Positions 37,676 through 47,540 are shown, counted from the first letter of the stretch. The stretch: 64,000 nt of DNA from HdN1 sp052035295 (GCA_052035295.1 JBPOHS010000015.1:17910-81909), one strand, 5' to 3'. A program made the numbers and translations. The notes: a model not told the origin generated them from the sequence alone.

Positions 37676-39024
37676 CGCCGGTTGCCTGGATGGCTATTGC
37701 GGCACCAGTGTCGGCCGTCTGTGCGGGGTGGGTGCTGGTGGACCTGCGCCGCCAGGCCATGCCGCGTGTGTTGGTCTTTGTCGTATTGGCCGTATTCTTC
37801 AGGTTTTTGCTGTCTGCTTTCCATCCCGTCACATTTCCCCCTGTCGTGGGTCCGTTTTCCATTAATGCTCTTTACTCGCTGCTGGTGATTGCGGTCGGTT
37901 TCCTGGTGATCGATCGACGTTTGTTGCGTCTGCAGTTCTTGATGCCGGTGTATTTCCTGATTTTGCTGACCCTGGTAAGTGCCGTTTATAACCACAGCGT
38001 GAAAGACTCGATCCAGAGCCTGCTCAAGTGGCTGTTTTTCATTGTGATAGCGCTGGCCGTCTATGAGTCGGTGCTGAAGGTGGGGCGCGGTATCGTGCTC
38101 GAAAAGCTTTGTTTGAGTTTCAGCATTCCTCTGGTGCTGCAATTGCTTTCGGTAGTGCTGGGACATACCAAGGACACCGAAAACGACGGATCAGTAAGCT
38201 ACGTCGGGGGTTACAGTCATGAAGCCGTCTTTTCCGTGATGATGATTTCAGGGCTGTTGATTGCTGCATTGCGTCAGTTCAGCTATCCGTTGCCGCGCTC
38301 CCGCAGGTGGGGCTGGTTGCCTTTGTTGTTTGCCGTCTGTGTAGCACTGACCAATTACCGGACCAATATCCTGTCGATGCTGTTGCCCTTCGGTGGGTAC
38401 CTGTTTTTCCGGTTTGTCTATCGTGGTTTGCCCGTGATCAAGGTCGTTTCCTTGATGGCTATGGTGTCGGTACTGGTTCTGTTGCCCCTGGTGGATCTTG
38501 AGGGCGTTGTCGGACGCTTTGCCGAAATCGGTACGGTGCTTGATTCTTCGGCAGAATTGGTAAAATCCCCACTTTATTATACGGAATGGGAACAGGATTA
38601 TTTTTCCGCGCGGGTGTATATCTGGAGCCAGTATATCGATGCGTATTTGCAAGGTAACACCGTGCAACATTTGTTGGGTCTCGGTGCAGATACCTGGAGC
38701 CAGTATTTTGAAAAATACGCTCACAATACGTTTGTGTCCTATCTCTACGAGCTGGGTGTGTTCGGTTGTCTTGGCATCGCCTATTTTTTCCTGCGCAGCC
38801 TGATTCGTTGCCTGGCGTCTGACATGACGGTATACGCTGTCCTGCTGGCGCTCAGCCTGGTCGGATTCCTCATCATGAATTTGGGTACCATGCCGCTTTG
38901 GCAAATTGAGGGCATGATCCTCTTTGCCGTTCTCAATGCACTCGTATGGGAGTTGGGTTTGCGTAATCGGGCCAACGCCACGGTTGCCGATGCCTCACTG
39001 AATAATGGAGTGGCGCAAGCTTAG
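37672..39024 (+). CDS. Wzy-type O-antigen/exopolysaccharide polymerase (membrane protein)
   Basis: 450 residues with about eleven or twelve hydrophobic helices and a large loop around residues 285-345, the layout of Wzy/WaaL proteins. Sequence within this group is poorly conserved. The GLGADTWSQYFEKYAHNTFVSYLYELG segment, with a His-Asn pair before a helix, is typical of the Wzy_C region. It would polymerise repeat units on the periplasmic side. It is translationally coupled to the preceding glycosyltransferase. Confidence 0.8.
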   Translation: MTPVAWMAIAAPVSAVCAGWVLVDLRRQAMPRVLVFVVLAVFFRFLLSAFHPVTFPPVVGPFSINALYSLLVIAVGFLVIDRRLLRLQFLMPVYFLILLTLVSAVYNHSVKDSIQSLLKWLFFIVIALAVYESVLKVGRGIVLEKLCLSFSIPLVLQLLSVVLGHTKDTENDGSVSYVGGYSHEAVFSVMMISGLLIAALRQFSYPLPRSRRWGWLPLLFAVCVALTNYRTNILSMLLPFGGYLFFRFVYRGLPVIKVVSLMAMVSVLVLLPLVDLEGVVGRFAEIGTVLDSSAELVKSPLYYTEWEQDYFSARVYIWSQYIDAYLQGNTVQHLLGLGADTWSQYFEKYAHNTFVSYLYELGVFGCLGIAYFFLRSLIRCLASDMTVYAVLLALSLVGFLIMNLGTMPLWQIEGMILFAVLNALVWELGLRNRANATVADASLNNGVAQA

Positions 39025-39095
39025 GACGAAGCAGCCTCTCACACCGCGCGAATCCAGGACGGATTCGGAATCTCACAAAAACAAGGAGAGTTCTG

Positions 39096-40226
39096 ATGCG
39101 AATAGCATTTGTTGGTGGTCGCGGGCTGGGTTCAAATTATGGCGGCGTGGAGCATGCGATTCGCGAAATTGCGACACGTCTTGCCAGCGAAAACGCGTTT
39201 GATGTTGATGTGTATGGGCGTGGGGAGCAAACCGGCTTTTCAATCCATGAAGCGGCTCCGGGATTGTTCAGGGTAGGTGCTCCGCGATGGTTGTCACGAT
39301 TTGAAGGCAATGCCATGCTGGCGTTGTTCTGTTGTTTCCACTCGCTGCTATTTCGCAGACCGCAGGTCATGCTGCTGTTTGCCTCTGGGCCAAGCCTGCT
39401 TGCGATTTTTGCACGCCTGTTGCGTGTGAAGGTCATCACCGCCTTGCGCTCGATCGACAGCCAGCGGGATAAATTTGGCTGGGTGAGCGTAGTGGTCTTG
39501 CGTATGGGTGAACGCAGCGCTCTGTCGGTAGCCGACGAATGCACGGTCAACAGTCTGGAAATGTACCGTCACTTTGATGGTATCGAACGGGGGCTCCATT
39601 ACATTCCGAATGGTGCTTCGGCCAGTGACAAAGGTTCGGATTCGGTGTTGGCGCACTATGGTCTCATTACCGAGCGCTATGTCCTGTTTGCTGCCCGGCT
39701 GGACGAGGCCAAACGACTGCATGTTTTGCTGGAGGCCTATGGGCGATTGCCCGAGGATAAACGCCTGCCACTGGTGATTGCCGGAGGTGAGTGCCGGAAT
39801 CCGCAGTATGAATCCCGATTGCGGGAACAGAATTGCACGGGCGTGCATTTCATTGGCCACGTGGATCGGAATGTGCTGGATCCGCTGATGCGGAACTGCG
39901 CGATGTTTGTTTTACCGTCGATACGTGAAGGCATGTCGAACAGCTTGCTGGCGGCCATGTATGCCGGTCGTTGTGTTCTGTGTTCCGATATCGAATCGAA
40001 TCGGGATGTGGTGCAGCGACCCGAAGCGCTGTTTCGTGTTGACGATGTCACCGATCTGGCGGAGAAATTGCAATACTATTGTTCGAATGCGCTGGCCAGA
40101 CAACAGTGTGGCCAGCAGTTGCAGCAGATTGCGGCTCAACAATTTTGTTGGGATACCACCGCATGCAGTTACCGAGACTTGATTCTGGCAACATGCGGCA
40201 TGGCAACGAGGGTGGCTGATACCTGA
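39096..40226 (+). CDS. Glycosyltransferase family 4/1 protein (exopolysaccharide)
   Basis: 376 residues, GT-B fold. The N terminus MRIAFVGGRGLGSNYGGVEHA matches the glycine-rich loop of the first Rossmann domain. The second domain has YVLFAARLDEAKRLHVLLEAY, GHVDRNVLDPLMRNC and REGMSNSLLAAMYAGRCVLCSD. A strong AAGGAGAG precedes the ATG. Sugar donor and acceptor cannot be told. It is co-directional with the flanking genes, 71 bp after the polymerase. Confidence 0.9.
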   Translation: MRIAFVGGRGLGSNYGGVEHAIREIATRLASENAFDVDVYGRGEQTGFSIHEAAPGLFRVGAPRWLSRFEGNAMLALFCCFHSLLFRRPQVMLLFASGPSLLAIFARLLRVKVITALRSIDSQRDKFGWVSVVVLRMGERSALSVADECTVNSLEMYRHFDGIERGLHYIPNGASASDKGSDSVLAHYGLITERYVLFAARLDEAKRLHVLLEAYGRLPEDKRLPLVIAGGECRNPQYESRLREQNCTGVHFIGHVDRNVLDPLMRNCAMFVLPSIREGMSNSLLAAMYAGRCVLCSDIESNRDVVQRPEALFRVDDVTDLAEKLQYYCSNALARQQCGQQLQQIAAQQFCWDTTACSYRDLILATCGMATRVADT

Positions 40227-40276
40227 GTCGCCGACCGCGCAGGCTGGAATGCAAGAGGTATTAACAGGAGGAAGTA

Positions 40277-41554
40277 ATGAAAGCGGATATGATCATTCAG
40301 GGAAAACAGATTCCCTCAGGCAAGGTGGTTGTCAGTGGCGCCAAGAACTCGGCCACGCGACTCCTTGCAGCAGCCATGACCTCGTCGGAAAATGTTCGTA
40401 TCCGGAATTTCCCGACCCATCTGGTGGATGCGGTTGCGAAAATCCGCTTTATGCGCGATCTTGGTGCGAACGTCGAAGTTGACGACGAGGCCTCGACCAT
40501 TGAGGTGCAAACGTCCCGTCTGGCGCTGTCTGCCGATCTCGACTACAACGTGCCGATTCGCACCACCTATCTGCTGGCTGCCGGTCAGCTCGCACGCAAT
40601 GGTGAAGCCCGTGTGCCGTATCCCGGTGGGTGCCGCATTGGCAACCGTGGTTACGACCTGCACATCATGGTCTGGCAGGCTCTGGGTTGCAAAGTCACCG
40701 AAGAAGACACGTTCATCCGCATCGAAGGCAAACTGAAAGGCAACCTGATCGACTTCCCGATATCCACGGTCGGCGGGACTGAAAACGCGCTGATTTGCGC
40801 CGCCGTTGCCGAAGGTGATACCGAGATTCGCAACGCTTATGTGTCCCCTGAAGTTCTGGACCTGATCCTTTTGCTGCGTGAAATGGGCGCTCAGATCGAG
40901 AATTTCGGTAACAGCCTCATTAAAGTGCGTGGTTGTGGCGGATTGCTGCGTGGTGCATCATTTCAGGTCATGCCCGACCGTATCGAAGCACTTACGTGGA
41001 TGGTGTTCGCCGTGATGACCGGCGGCGAGATCCGGGTAGAAGGGGTTCCTTTCGAGCATATGCAGGCGCCCATGCTGCACCTGCAGGAAGCCGGTATCGA
41101 TATTTTCCGCAATTCCAGACACGCCTACATCAATCCCAACTGTGTCAGTGACGCCGGAATACAGCCCTTTGAACTTGCCTGCGGCACGCATCCGGGTGTG
41201 ATTTCCGACATGCAGTCGTTCTACACCTTGCTCGGCATGCAGGCCAAGGGCCTGTCGCGTATTTACGACTATCGTTATCCGGAGCGCATCGCTTATGCGC
41301 GCGAGCTGAACAAGTTTTCTCCAGGCTCGATCGAGTGCGAACCCGGCAAAATTACTACGCGTGGTAATCTCCCGCTCAAGGGTGCCAATGTCACTTCGAC
41401 TGACCTGCGTGGCAGCATGGCGTTGGTCATGTGTGCCTTCTGCGCTGAAGGTGAGAGCTACATCCATGGTGTAGACCTTGCGCTGCGCGGTTACAACGAC
41501 CTCGCCGGCAAGTTGAGATCGTTGGGATTGCAATTCCAGGTGATTGAAGCCTGA
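40277..41554 (+). CDS. MurA-family UDP-GlcNAc 1-carboxyvinyltransferase inside the exopolysaccharide locus
   Basis: 425 residues, full-length EPSP-synthase-fold enzyme. MurA adds enolpyruvate from PEP to the 3-OH of UDP-GlcNAc. Active-site residues are kept: Lys23-Asn24 in SGAKNSA, the PEP-binding Cys119 in PGGCRIGNRGYDLHI, Asp311 in ISDMQSFY, and Arg378 in TDLRGSMALV. Some usual MurA text is altered (IRTTYLL instead of the RAS helix start), which suggests a diverged paralogue rather than the housekeeping copy. AGGAGG lies just upstream. A MurB-like gene follows 14 bp later. The pair sits among glycosyltransferase and flippase genes, so a role in making a lactyl-sugar precursor for the polymer is likely. 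It could instead be the cell's only murA, which cannot be excluded from this window. Confidence 0.9.
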   Translation: MKADMIIQGKQIPSGKVVVSGAKNSATRLLAAAMTSSENVRIRNFPTHLVDAVAKIRFMRDLGANVEVDDEASTIEVQTSRLALSADLDYNVPIRTTYLLAAGQLARNGEARVPYPGGCRIGNRGYDLHIMVWQALGCKVTEEDTFIRIEGKLKGNLIDFPISTVGGTENALICAAVAEGDTEIRNAYVSPEVLDLILLLREMGAQIENFGNSLIKVRGCGGLLRGASFQVMPDRIEALTWMVFAVMTGGEIRVEGVPFEHMQAPMLHLQEAGIDIFRNSRHAYINPNCVSDAGIQPFELACGTHPGVISDMQSFYTLLGMQAKGLSRIYDYRYPERIAYARELNKFSPGSIECEPGKITTRGNLPLKGANVTSTDLRGSMALVMCAFCAEGESYIHGVDLALRGYNDLAGKLRSLGLQFQVIEA

Positions 41555-41568
41555 CAAAGGGAGCATGG

Positions 41569-42654
41569 ATGAATACCGATTTTGTTGTTCGGGAAGCCGA
41601 CAGGGGCACCATGACACCGCACCACTACCTGAATCCGCGATTGCTGGCACGACTCGAAAGCGTGCAGGACCTGGACGTGCATTTCGATGTTGATCTGGCA
41701 GCGTGCAGTCGTTGGAAAATAGGCGGTCGCGCCGACTGTGTGGTGTGCCCGACGACAACCCGCGCCATCCAGGAGGTACTGCGGATTGCCCTGGAAGAGA
41801 AAGTGCCGGTCGCCGTGATTGGATTGACCACGAACTTGCTGTTTGCCACCGAGGGGATCCGCGCCCTGGTCATTCATATTGGCCAGCAATTCGCCGCGAT
41901 GAGCATTGACGGGAACCGGGTCACGGGGCAGGCCGGCGTCTGGATACCGGGTTTTGCACGACGGGTTGCCAAGCGTGGTTTGTCCGGCGTGGAGCACCTG
42001 GCAGGCATTCCCGGCACCCTCGGGGGGCTGGTGTGCATGAACGGCGGCAGCCAGCGCCGCGGTATCGGTGATCACCTCACCTGGGTCAAGGCGCTCGATC
42101 CTCAGGGCGAAGAGCATACCTTTGGTCACGAAGAATGTGGGTTTGCTTACCGCTGCTCAGTTTTTCAGCAAAACAGGTATATCATTTGTGAAGCGGCATT
42201 CCAATATGAGCCTGTCGCCGATTCCTGGCCAGTGCGCCGTGAAATGAAACGCATCCTGGAAGACCGGCGGCGCAAGTTCCCCCAGAAACTGCCCAACTGT
42301 GGATCGGTGTTTGTCAGCGATCCTGCGTTGTATGACAGCTTCGGCCCACCGGGCGCCGTGATCGAAAAATGTGGCTTGAAGGGCGTGGCGAAAGGTGGAG
42401 CGCGAATATCACCCATGCATGCCAATTTCATAGTAAACACGGGCCATGCTTCTGCGGAAGATGTCCTTTACCTCATTGACCTGGTCAGAACCAAGGTCAA
42501 GCAGGTGACCGGTTGCGATTTGCAGGCAGAGGCGAAGTACGTCGACTGCCTGGGGCAATTCACTGCGGCGCATCTCGTGGCGCAGCAGTGGGTGAACAAT
42601 GTCAGGGTTGGCATCGATCACGAGGGTGTCCCTGCCCTGGCAGAGAAGGAGTAA
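41569..42654 (+). CDS. MurB-family UDP-N-acetylenolpyruvoylglucosamine reductase inside the exopolysaccharide locus
   Basis: 361 residues. FAD- and NADPH-dependent reductase that turns UDP-GlcNAc-enolpyruvate into UDP-MurNAc. The FAD domain has SRWKIGGRADCVV (about 47-59) and HLAGIPGTLGGLVCMNGG. The substrate domain has YRCSVFQ, PNCGSVFVSDP with the proton-donor Ser, VIEKCGLKGVAKGGARIS and HANFIVN; the catalytic Glu is in LQAEAKYVD. About 40 residues precede the family core, longer than usual, and a ~40-residue C-terminal tail follows. It is paired with the MurA-like gene in a polysaccharide locus. Confidence 0.9.
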   Translation: MNTDFVVREADRGTMTPHHYLNPRLLARLESVQDLDVHFDVDLAACSRWKIGGRADCVVCPTTTRAIQEVLRIALEEKVPVAVIGLTTNLLFATEGIRALVIHIGQQFAAMSIDGNRVTGQAGVWIPGFARRVAKRGLSGVEHLAGIPGTLGGLVCMNGGSQRRGIGDHLTWVKALDPQGEEHTFGHEECGFAYRCSVFQQNRYIICEAAFQYEPVADSWPVRREMKRILEDRRRKFPQKLPNCGSVFVSDPALYDSFGPPGAVIEKCGLKGVAKGGARISPMHANFIVNTGHASAEDVLYLIDLVRTKVKQVTGCDLQAEAKYVDCLGQFTAAHLVAQQWVNNVRVGIDHEGVPALAEKE

Positions 42655-42656
42655 TT

Positions 42657-43967
42657 GTGTCCGCGCGTTCGTTTTTTCATGACGGCTTGTCCGTCTTCAT
42701 TACCAAGATAGCGGTGATCGGGCTATCGGTTCTCAGTGTCATCATTCAAGCGAGGGCGCTTGGCCCGGATGCTCGTGGTCTGCTGGCGATGTTGCTCATT
42801 TATCCGCAACTGTTGACGTCGGTGGCCGAAGGCGGCATGCGTCAGGCCACGGTCTACTATGTCGGCCGCAAGATCATTCCCGATGCGCAGGTGTTTGGTG
42901 CCTCGATTCTTTACACCTTGGGTTCGTGTGCCATTTTTTCTTCGCTGATTTATTTTTTGCTGTTCAATTCCGGCGAAGATTATACGGTGCTCATGATGTT
43001 GATGGCGTCGGCTTACCTGCCGCTGACCTTGTTCATGAATGCCATTCGTGGGGTCTTTCTGGGCAAGCAGCAGATACGCCAGTTCAACACCAGCCAATGG
43101 CTGCAGAAACTGGTCATGGTGGGATTGCTGGCGGTGCTTTACCTGTTGGATCAGCTCTCGGTGCAAGCCACCATGGGCTGCATTCTGGTCGGTATGCTGA
43201 TCGGGTTCATGCCGGCGCTATATCATTTTCTCAAAACCATCTACACGTCCGTGGAATATGATCTGCCCACGCTCTGGCGCATGATACGCAAGGGGGCCAT
43301 CTATGCGGCTGCCCTGTTTCTCATTGAAGCCAACTACAAGGTCGATATCTTGTTGCTGGGATGGATGTCGACCAAGGAAGAAGTCGGTCTGTACTCGGTC
43401 GCCGTGCAGGTCGGGGAATTATTGTGGCAATTGCCTGCCGCCATTGGCATTGTCGTTTTTTCCCGTAGCGCCAACGATCAGTCTTCCAAGGCCTGGGCAG
43501 CTGAGCTTGCGCGTTCCATTCGTGTCTCGCTATGGATAACGCTGGCCGGTGGGGCGGTATTGTTCGCTATTGCACCGTACCTGTTTGATTTGTTCTTTGG
43601 CGAGGAATTCCGTGGTGGTGTCAGCATGACGCTCTGGTTGCTGCCGGGGTTGATCATCATGGTCATTTTCAAATTGCTCAACATGGATCTTGCTGGCAAG
43701 GGAAGACCCTGGGTGTCGCTTTACATCATGTTGCCGGCACTCATCCTGAACGTTGTGCTCAATTACCTGTTCATTCCCAAATGGGGCGGCGATGGCTCTG
43801 CCATGGCATCGTCCATCAGCTATGTATGCGCGGCAATCGTGATGTTGATTACCTATTCCCGCATGCATGACGTGTCTGCGCTGGATTTTGTCATCATCAG
43901 ACCCGCCGATGTCCGGCTGCTGGCCAACAAGATTTCCAGCAAACTGTCTGCACGCAAGGAGGCCTGA
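42657..43967 (+). CDS. Wzx-type polysaccharide flippase (MATE/MOP superfamily)
   Basis: 436 residues from a GTG at 42657. This start is chosen because GAAGGAG lies 6 bp upstream, and because the longer open frame would overlap the MurB-like gene by 140 bp. About twelve to fourteen membrane helices are seen. The polysaccharide-synthase N terminus is FITKIAVIGLSVLSVIIQARALGP, and a central EANYKVDILLLGWMSTKEEVGLYSVA segment is typical of Wzx. It would flip undecaprenyl-linked repeat units across the inner membrane. It begins 2 bp after the preceding stop. Confidence 0.9.
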   Translation: MSARSFFHDGLSVFITKIAVIGLSVLSVIIQARALGPDARGLLAMLLIYPQLLTSVAEGGMRQATVYYVGRKIIPDAQVFGASILYTLGSCAIFSSLIYFLLFNSGEDYTVLMMLMASAYLPLTLFMNAIRGVFLGKQQIRQFNTSQWLQKLVMVGLLAVLYLLDQLSVQATMGCILVGMLIGFMPALYHFLKTIYTSVEYDLPTLWRMIRKGAIYAAALFLIEANYKVDILLLGWMSTKEEVGLYSVAVQVGELLWQLPAAIGIVVFSRSANDQSSKAWAAELARSIRVSLWITLAGGAVLFAIAPYLFDLFFGEEFRGGVSMTLWLLPGLIIMVIFKLLNMDLAGKGRPWVSLYIMLPALILNVVLNYLFIPKWGGDGSAMASSISYVCAAIVMLITYSRMHDVSALDFVIIRPADVRLLANKISSKLSARKEA

Positions 43968-43970
43968 AGC

Positions 43971-44951
43971 ATGCATCCGAAAATCCTTATCGTTTCCGTG
44001 TATTACAACCGCGAGAGCATGGTTGATGCTTCGGTGGGCAGTATCGTCAGTCAGCTCGAGCCCGACATGCACCTGATGCTGGTGGACGACGGTTCGACCG
44101 ATGGTACCCTGGCGCGGATGAAAGCCTGGGAAGCCGACAATGTAACGATCATGACGCATGCCAATATGGGGTTTGTCCAGTCTATCCGGGCAGGAATAGA
44201 TGCAATGCCATGCACCTACATTGCCGTCCACGGGTCGGGGGATCTGGCGTTGCCTGGCCGGTTCCGCAAGCAGGCTGATTACCTGGATGCTCATCCGGAA
44301 ACCGGCGTCATCGGTTGTCACTCCCGCTACGAGTATGTGACGGGGGAATTCCCTCCCTACGTCAGCACCATGACCATCTCCGCCAATGCGCCTGAGCAAA
44401 TGCTGAAGCAGAATCCGTTTCATCACGGTGAGGTGATGATGCGTCGTGACTGTTACGAACAGGTCGGTGGTTACCGGACATTTTTCAAATTTGCCCAGGA
44501 TCGTGACCTGTTCTGCCGCATCAGCCGGATCACTGGCTTCCACATACTCGATGAAGTGCTTTACTCGCGCTTTATCGCTGTACCGGGCAGTGTCAGTGGC
44601 ACTCCCAACAAGATTATCGTGCAGCGTTATCTTTCTGATTTTGCCTGTTATTGTCACGCTCAGGTACTGGCAGGAAAACCGGATCCTCTGGACGTTCACG
44701 GGGTGAGGGCAGCGCTGTTTTGGGCGCCGAGCAAGCGGGTCATGCGCGAGATTTTCAAAAGCACAATGCGATCGATGTATTTTGGCCGGGATGCCGATTA
44801 TGCGTTCTACAAGGATGCGCTGTTGCAGAAGGATCAGCGGGTAACGACACGGTTGATATTGACGTTGACCGAATTGTTTCCTCAGCTGACCAGTTATATG
44901 TTGGGCCTGTATTTCAAACGCAAGGTAGCGAATTTGAATATTTCTACGTGA
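43971..44951 (+). CDS. Glycosyltransferase family 2 protein (exopolysaccharide)
   Basis: 326 residues, GT-A fold. The N terminus ILIVSVYYNRESMVDASVGS is followed by LVDDGSTDGT (nucleotide-binding Asp pair). IAVHGSGDLALPGRFRKQ stands in for the usual DxD region, with a Gly-Ser-Gly-Asp reading, so metal binding may rest on a single Asp. GGYRTFFKFAQDRDLFCRI supplies the catalytic-base segment. The C-terminal ~80 residues are basic and may lie on the membrane. It is 3 bp from the flippase gene. Confidence 0.88.
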   Translation: MHPKILIVSVYYNRESMVDASVGSIVSQLEPDMHLMLVDDGSTDGTLARMKAWEADNVTIMTHANMGFVQSIRAGIDAMPCTYIAVHGSGDLALPGRFRKQADYLDAHPETGVIGCHSRYEYVTGEFPPYVSTMTISANAPEQMLKQNPFHHGEVMMRRDCYEQVGGYRTFFKFAQDRDLFCRISRITGFHILDEVLYSRFIAVPGSVSGTPNKIIVQRYLSDFACYCHAQVLAGKPDPLDVHGVRAALFWAPSKRVMREIFKSTMRSMYFGRDADYAFYKDALLQKDQRVTTRLILTLTELFPQLTSYMLGLYFKRKVANLNIST

Positions 44952-44992
44952 TGGCAGTCATTCCTAACCGTAAACGTCGGGAGTAGTGCAAC

Positions 44993-46279
44993 ATGATTTT
45001 ACGAATATTGCTTCTTTGCGTGTTTGTGTTTCCTGGTGTTTTGATTCCGACTGGCGTGTTTGCCTCGGTTGCCGAGGTGCAGCCCGAATTGGCGTTGCGT
45101 GAAAAGACAATCAAGAAGGTCTATTTTGTTTCACCGTTTGGCGGAGGCTTGAAAAATGGCGTCGATCCAGAGAACGCCTTGGCGTTGGCGCAACTCTCCA
45201 ATGTCATGCGCAGTCTGACAGAATCGACAAAACTGAAGTTTCTGCCCGGCCAGTTTCAACTCAACGGAACGCTGGATCTGAGAGCGCCGGTGGGCGACAA
45301 GGTGCTGGTGGTCGAGGGTGCCGAAGGCGCAATTATACGGGGCACCTTCAATCCCGAGACCCTTTCCGGAACGGCTTCCGGCATGCGTCTGAAAACCGGA
45401 AACATTGTGGTTCGTGGCTTGATGTTTGATCATGTGGGTTTTTGTGTCAAATCCGAAAAGTATTCAACCATCAGCCAGGTGCTGATCGAGAATATCGTGG
45501 CGAACAATGTACACAGTTGCGTCCTTGTCGATCGCGATATGGAGGAACCGGTAACCGATTGGGTGGTACGTAATTCACGTATCAATGGCTATTACCGCGT
45601 CGGTGTTCGCCTTGCAGGCATGCAGTCCCGGGGGTTCCTGCTGGATAAATTGATCATTGACGGTGAAAACGATTTCGGCGTGAGTGAATGTTATAAAGCG
45701 GGTGTACAATTGCTGGGCGGTGTACATGATGTTCATTTGCGTGACAGCAAAATCGTCAACACTATCGGTACCTGCGGCGAAGACTATCAGCAAGGTGACG
45801 GCATCGAAGCAGATCACAAGCAGGGTACGCCCTCCGGGATCCTGATTGAAAATGTTGTTGTGGGCAACAGCGGTGATGCCGAACTGGATCTGAAGGCCGA
45901 CCATGTGCAAATGCGCAATGTTCGCACCCTGGGGGGTGACAAAGTGCGTTATGCCTTCAAGGTGTGGGCCTACGATAATTATGTCTGCGAGCACTGTTTC
46001 GGGTTTGGCGTCAACAAGGCCTATGTCAACCTGAATGAAGCCCAGATGAAATTTTATGACTCGACTTTTGCCAATCAGGACAGCGTGCGTCTTTGCGATT
46101 TGCGTCATGGCGCAACGCCTGAGCTGCAGTCAAAAGTCGAGTTTTTCCGTGCCCGCATGTATGTGGGCAACGAAGAATGGGTGCCTGAATGTGGCGCCGC
46201 CGCGCTCAACAGCGTGAAACGGTTGCCTGCAGGCAATATATCCGCACCCCGACCGGCAAGTGGTCTGCACGTCCACTAG
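44993..46279 (+). CDS. Secreted parallel beta-helix (pectate-lyase-like) protein
   Basis: 428 residues with a signal peptide (hydrophobic core about 3-23, cleavage near VFASVAE). The body has repeated short strands of right-handed beta-helix type: GNIVVRGLMFDHVGF, QVLIENIVANNVHSCVLV, HDVHLRDSKIVNT, SGILIENVVVGNS, DHVQMRNVRTLGG. Such proteins in polysaccharide loci are periplasmic lyases, hydrolases or epimerases that trim or modify the polymer. No specific catalytic motif is recognisable. It is followed by the outer-membrane barrel gene. Confidence 0.8.
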   Translation: MILRILLLCVFVFPGVLIPTGVFASVAEVQPELALREKTIKKVYFVSPFGGGLKNGVDPENALALAQLSNVMRSLTESTKLKFLPGQFQLNGTLDLRAPVGDKVLVVEGAEGAIIRGTFNPETLSGTASGMRLKTGNIVVRGLMFDHVGFCVKSEKYSTISQVLIENIVANNVHSCVLVDRDMEEPVTDWVVRNSRINGYYRVGVRLAGMQSRGFLLDKLIIDGENDFGVSECYKAGVQLLGGVHDVHLRDSKIVNTIGTCGEDYQQGDGIEADHKQGTPSGILIENVVVGNSGDAELDLKADHVQMRNVRTLGGDKVRYAFKVWAYDNYVCEHCFGFGVNKAYVNLNEAQMKFYDSTFANQDSVRLCDLRHGATPELQSKVEFFRARMYVGNEEWVPECGAAALNSVKRLPAGNISAPRPASGLHVH

Positions 46280-46322
46280 TGGCAGGGTTGGCTTTTTTCA
46301 GTTTATCCGGGACGACATACCG

Positions 46323-47540
46323 ATGATGCAGAAACGGAATTTTCTTTTGGCGGCAATGCTTGCACCGTGTGTCAGCACAATCAGTGTGGCAGACATGCTC
46401 GATCCGGCTTCCCTTCAGTTCGGTGCTACCGAATTTGAGCCACAGATACTTTTGCGCCGCCAGAATGACGACAACCTGTACCGCCAGTCGACCAATCCCG
46501 AAGCGTATTGGGTGGACATCCTGGCGGTTCAAATGAAGGCGAAAACGGTTGTCGGGCTTGATGAGTATTCCGTCAATTACCGCACCGAAGGTGCCATTGT
46601 TGAGTCAAGTGCTGATGACGATTACGTCGATCATGACTTCTCCCTGAGAGGATTCTGGACGCCTGATGTTCGTCACCGCATCGAGACGGTGGGCAGCTAT
46701 TCGCGCAACCATGATCGCCGGGGTACCCGGTATTTTCAGGGTGAAGAGGCGCTGATCATCGATGCACCCGCCCGTTATGAAGAGGAAACGCTTTTAGGCA
46801 GATATTCCTATGGCGCGAAAGACGCGAGCGGACGACTGGATTTTGAAGTGCAGGGTAAAGACCGGACTTATCTGAATTTTCGGGAGTTGACCGAGCAGAA
46901 TGACCGTACGGAAGTCTATGGCACCGGTACCTTTCTGTGGCGGATTGCCGGTGGCATGCGTGCCTTGATCGAAGCAACCCTGGGTGACGTCAATTATGTC
47001 GAGGATCCGGTTGATGTCGAGCGGGCAGGCGATCGCCTTGATAGCAGTTATACCACCGGGATGGCGGGTGTCACCTGGGATATTGCCGGCAAGACAACGG
47101 GGACGCTGAAGGCCGGGCAAACCACCAAGCAGTTCGAAGACGGTGATCGCGAGGATTTTTCTGGCGCCAGCTGGGTCGGCGAGGTGAAGTGGTTGCCGGT
47201 GGCCTATTCCGAGCTCACCCTTTTTACCGGTCGCCATGCCGACGAAAGCGAAGGCCGCGGGGATTTCATTGACGTGATGGATGCGGGAGCGCGCTGGCGG
47301 CATGCGTGGTCGGATCGTGTCGAAAGCCGGTTGCATTACGCACAAAGCCAGGAAACCTATGAAGGGGATCCAGAGGGGCGGGACGATGATCTCTATCGCT
47401 ACGGCCTCAATCTGGATTACGCGCTGCGTCGATGGTGCGTCCTGGGAGCGTTCTATCTGCGGGATGAGCGCAAATCAAGCCTGGCGCAGTATGAATATCC
47501 ACGGAATCTGTCGGGGGTGAGCGTACGCCTGAGTCTTTAG
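46323..47540 (+). CDS. Outer-membrane beta-barrel protein of the exopolysaccharide locus
   Basis: 405 residues from the ATG at 46323; an upstream frame start at 46260 would overlap the previous gene. The signal peptide covers about residues 1-22. The remainder alternates hydrophobic and polar residues in many amphipathic strands and ends in a C-terminal aromatic-free SVRLSL, with strands such as YSVNYRTEGAIVESS and TLFTGRHADESEG. It resembles the beta-barrel porin 2 (EpsL-like) proteins found in exopolysaccharide loci. It may be the outer-membrane exit or anchor for the polymer, complementing the short Wza-like protein. Confidence 0.75.
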   Translation: MMQKRNFLLAAMLAPCVSTISVADMLDPASLQFGATEFEPQILLRRQNDDNLYRQSTNPEAYWVDILAVQMKAKTVVGLDEYSVNYRTEGAIVESSADDDYVDHDFSLRGFWTPDVRHRIETVGSYSRNHDRRGTRYFQGEEALIIDAPARYEEETLLGRYSYGAKDASGRLDFEVQGKDRTYLNFRELTEQNDRTEVYGTGTFLWRIAGGMRALIEATLGDVNYVEDPVDVERAGDRLDSSYTTGMAGVTWDIAGKTTGTLKAGQTTKQFEDGDREDFSGASWVGEVKWLPVAYSELTLFTGRHADESEGRGDFIDVMDAGARWRHAWSDRVESRLHYAQSQETYEGDPEGRDDDLYRYGLNLDYALRRWCVLGAFYLRDERKSSLAQYEYPRNLSGVSVRLSL

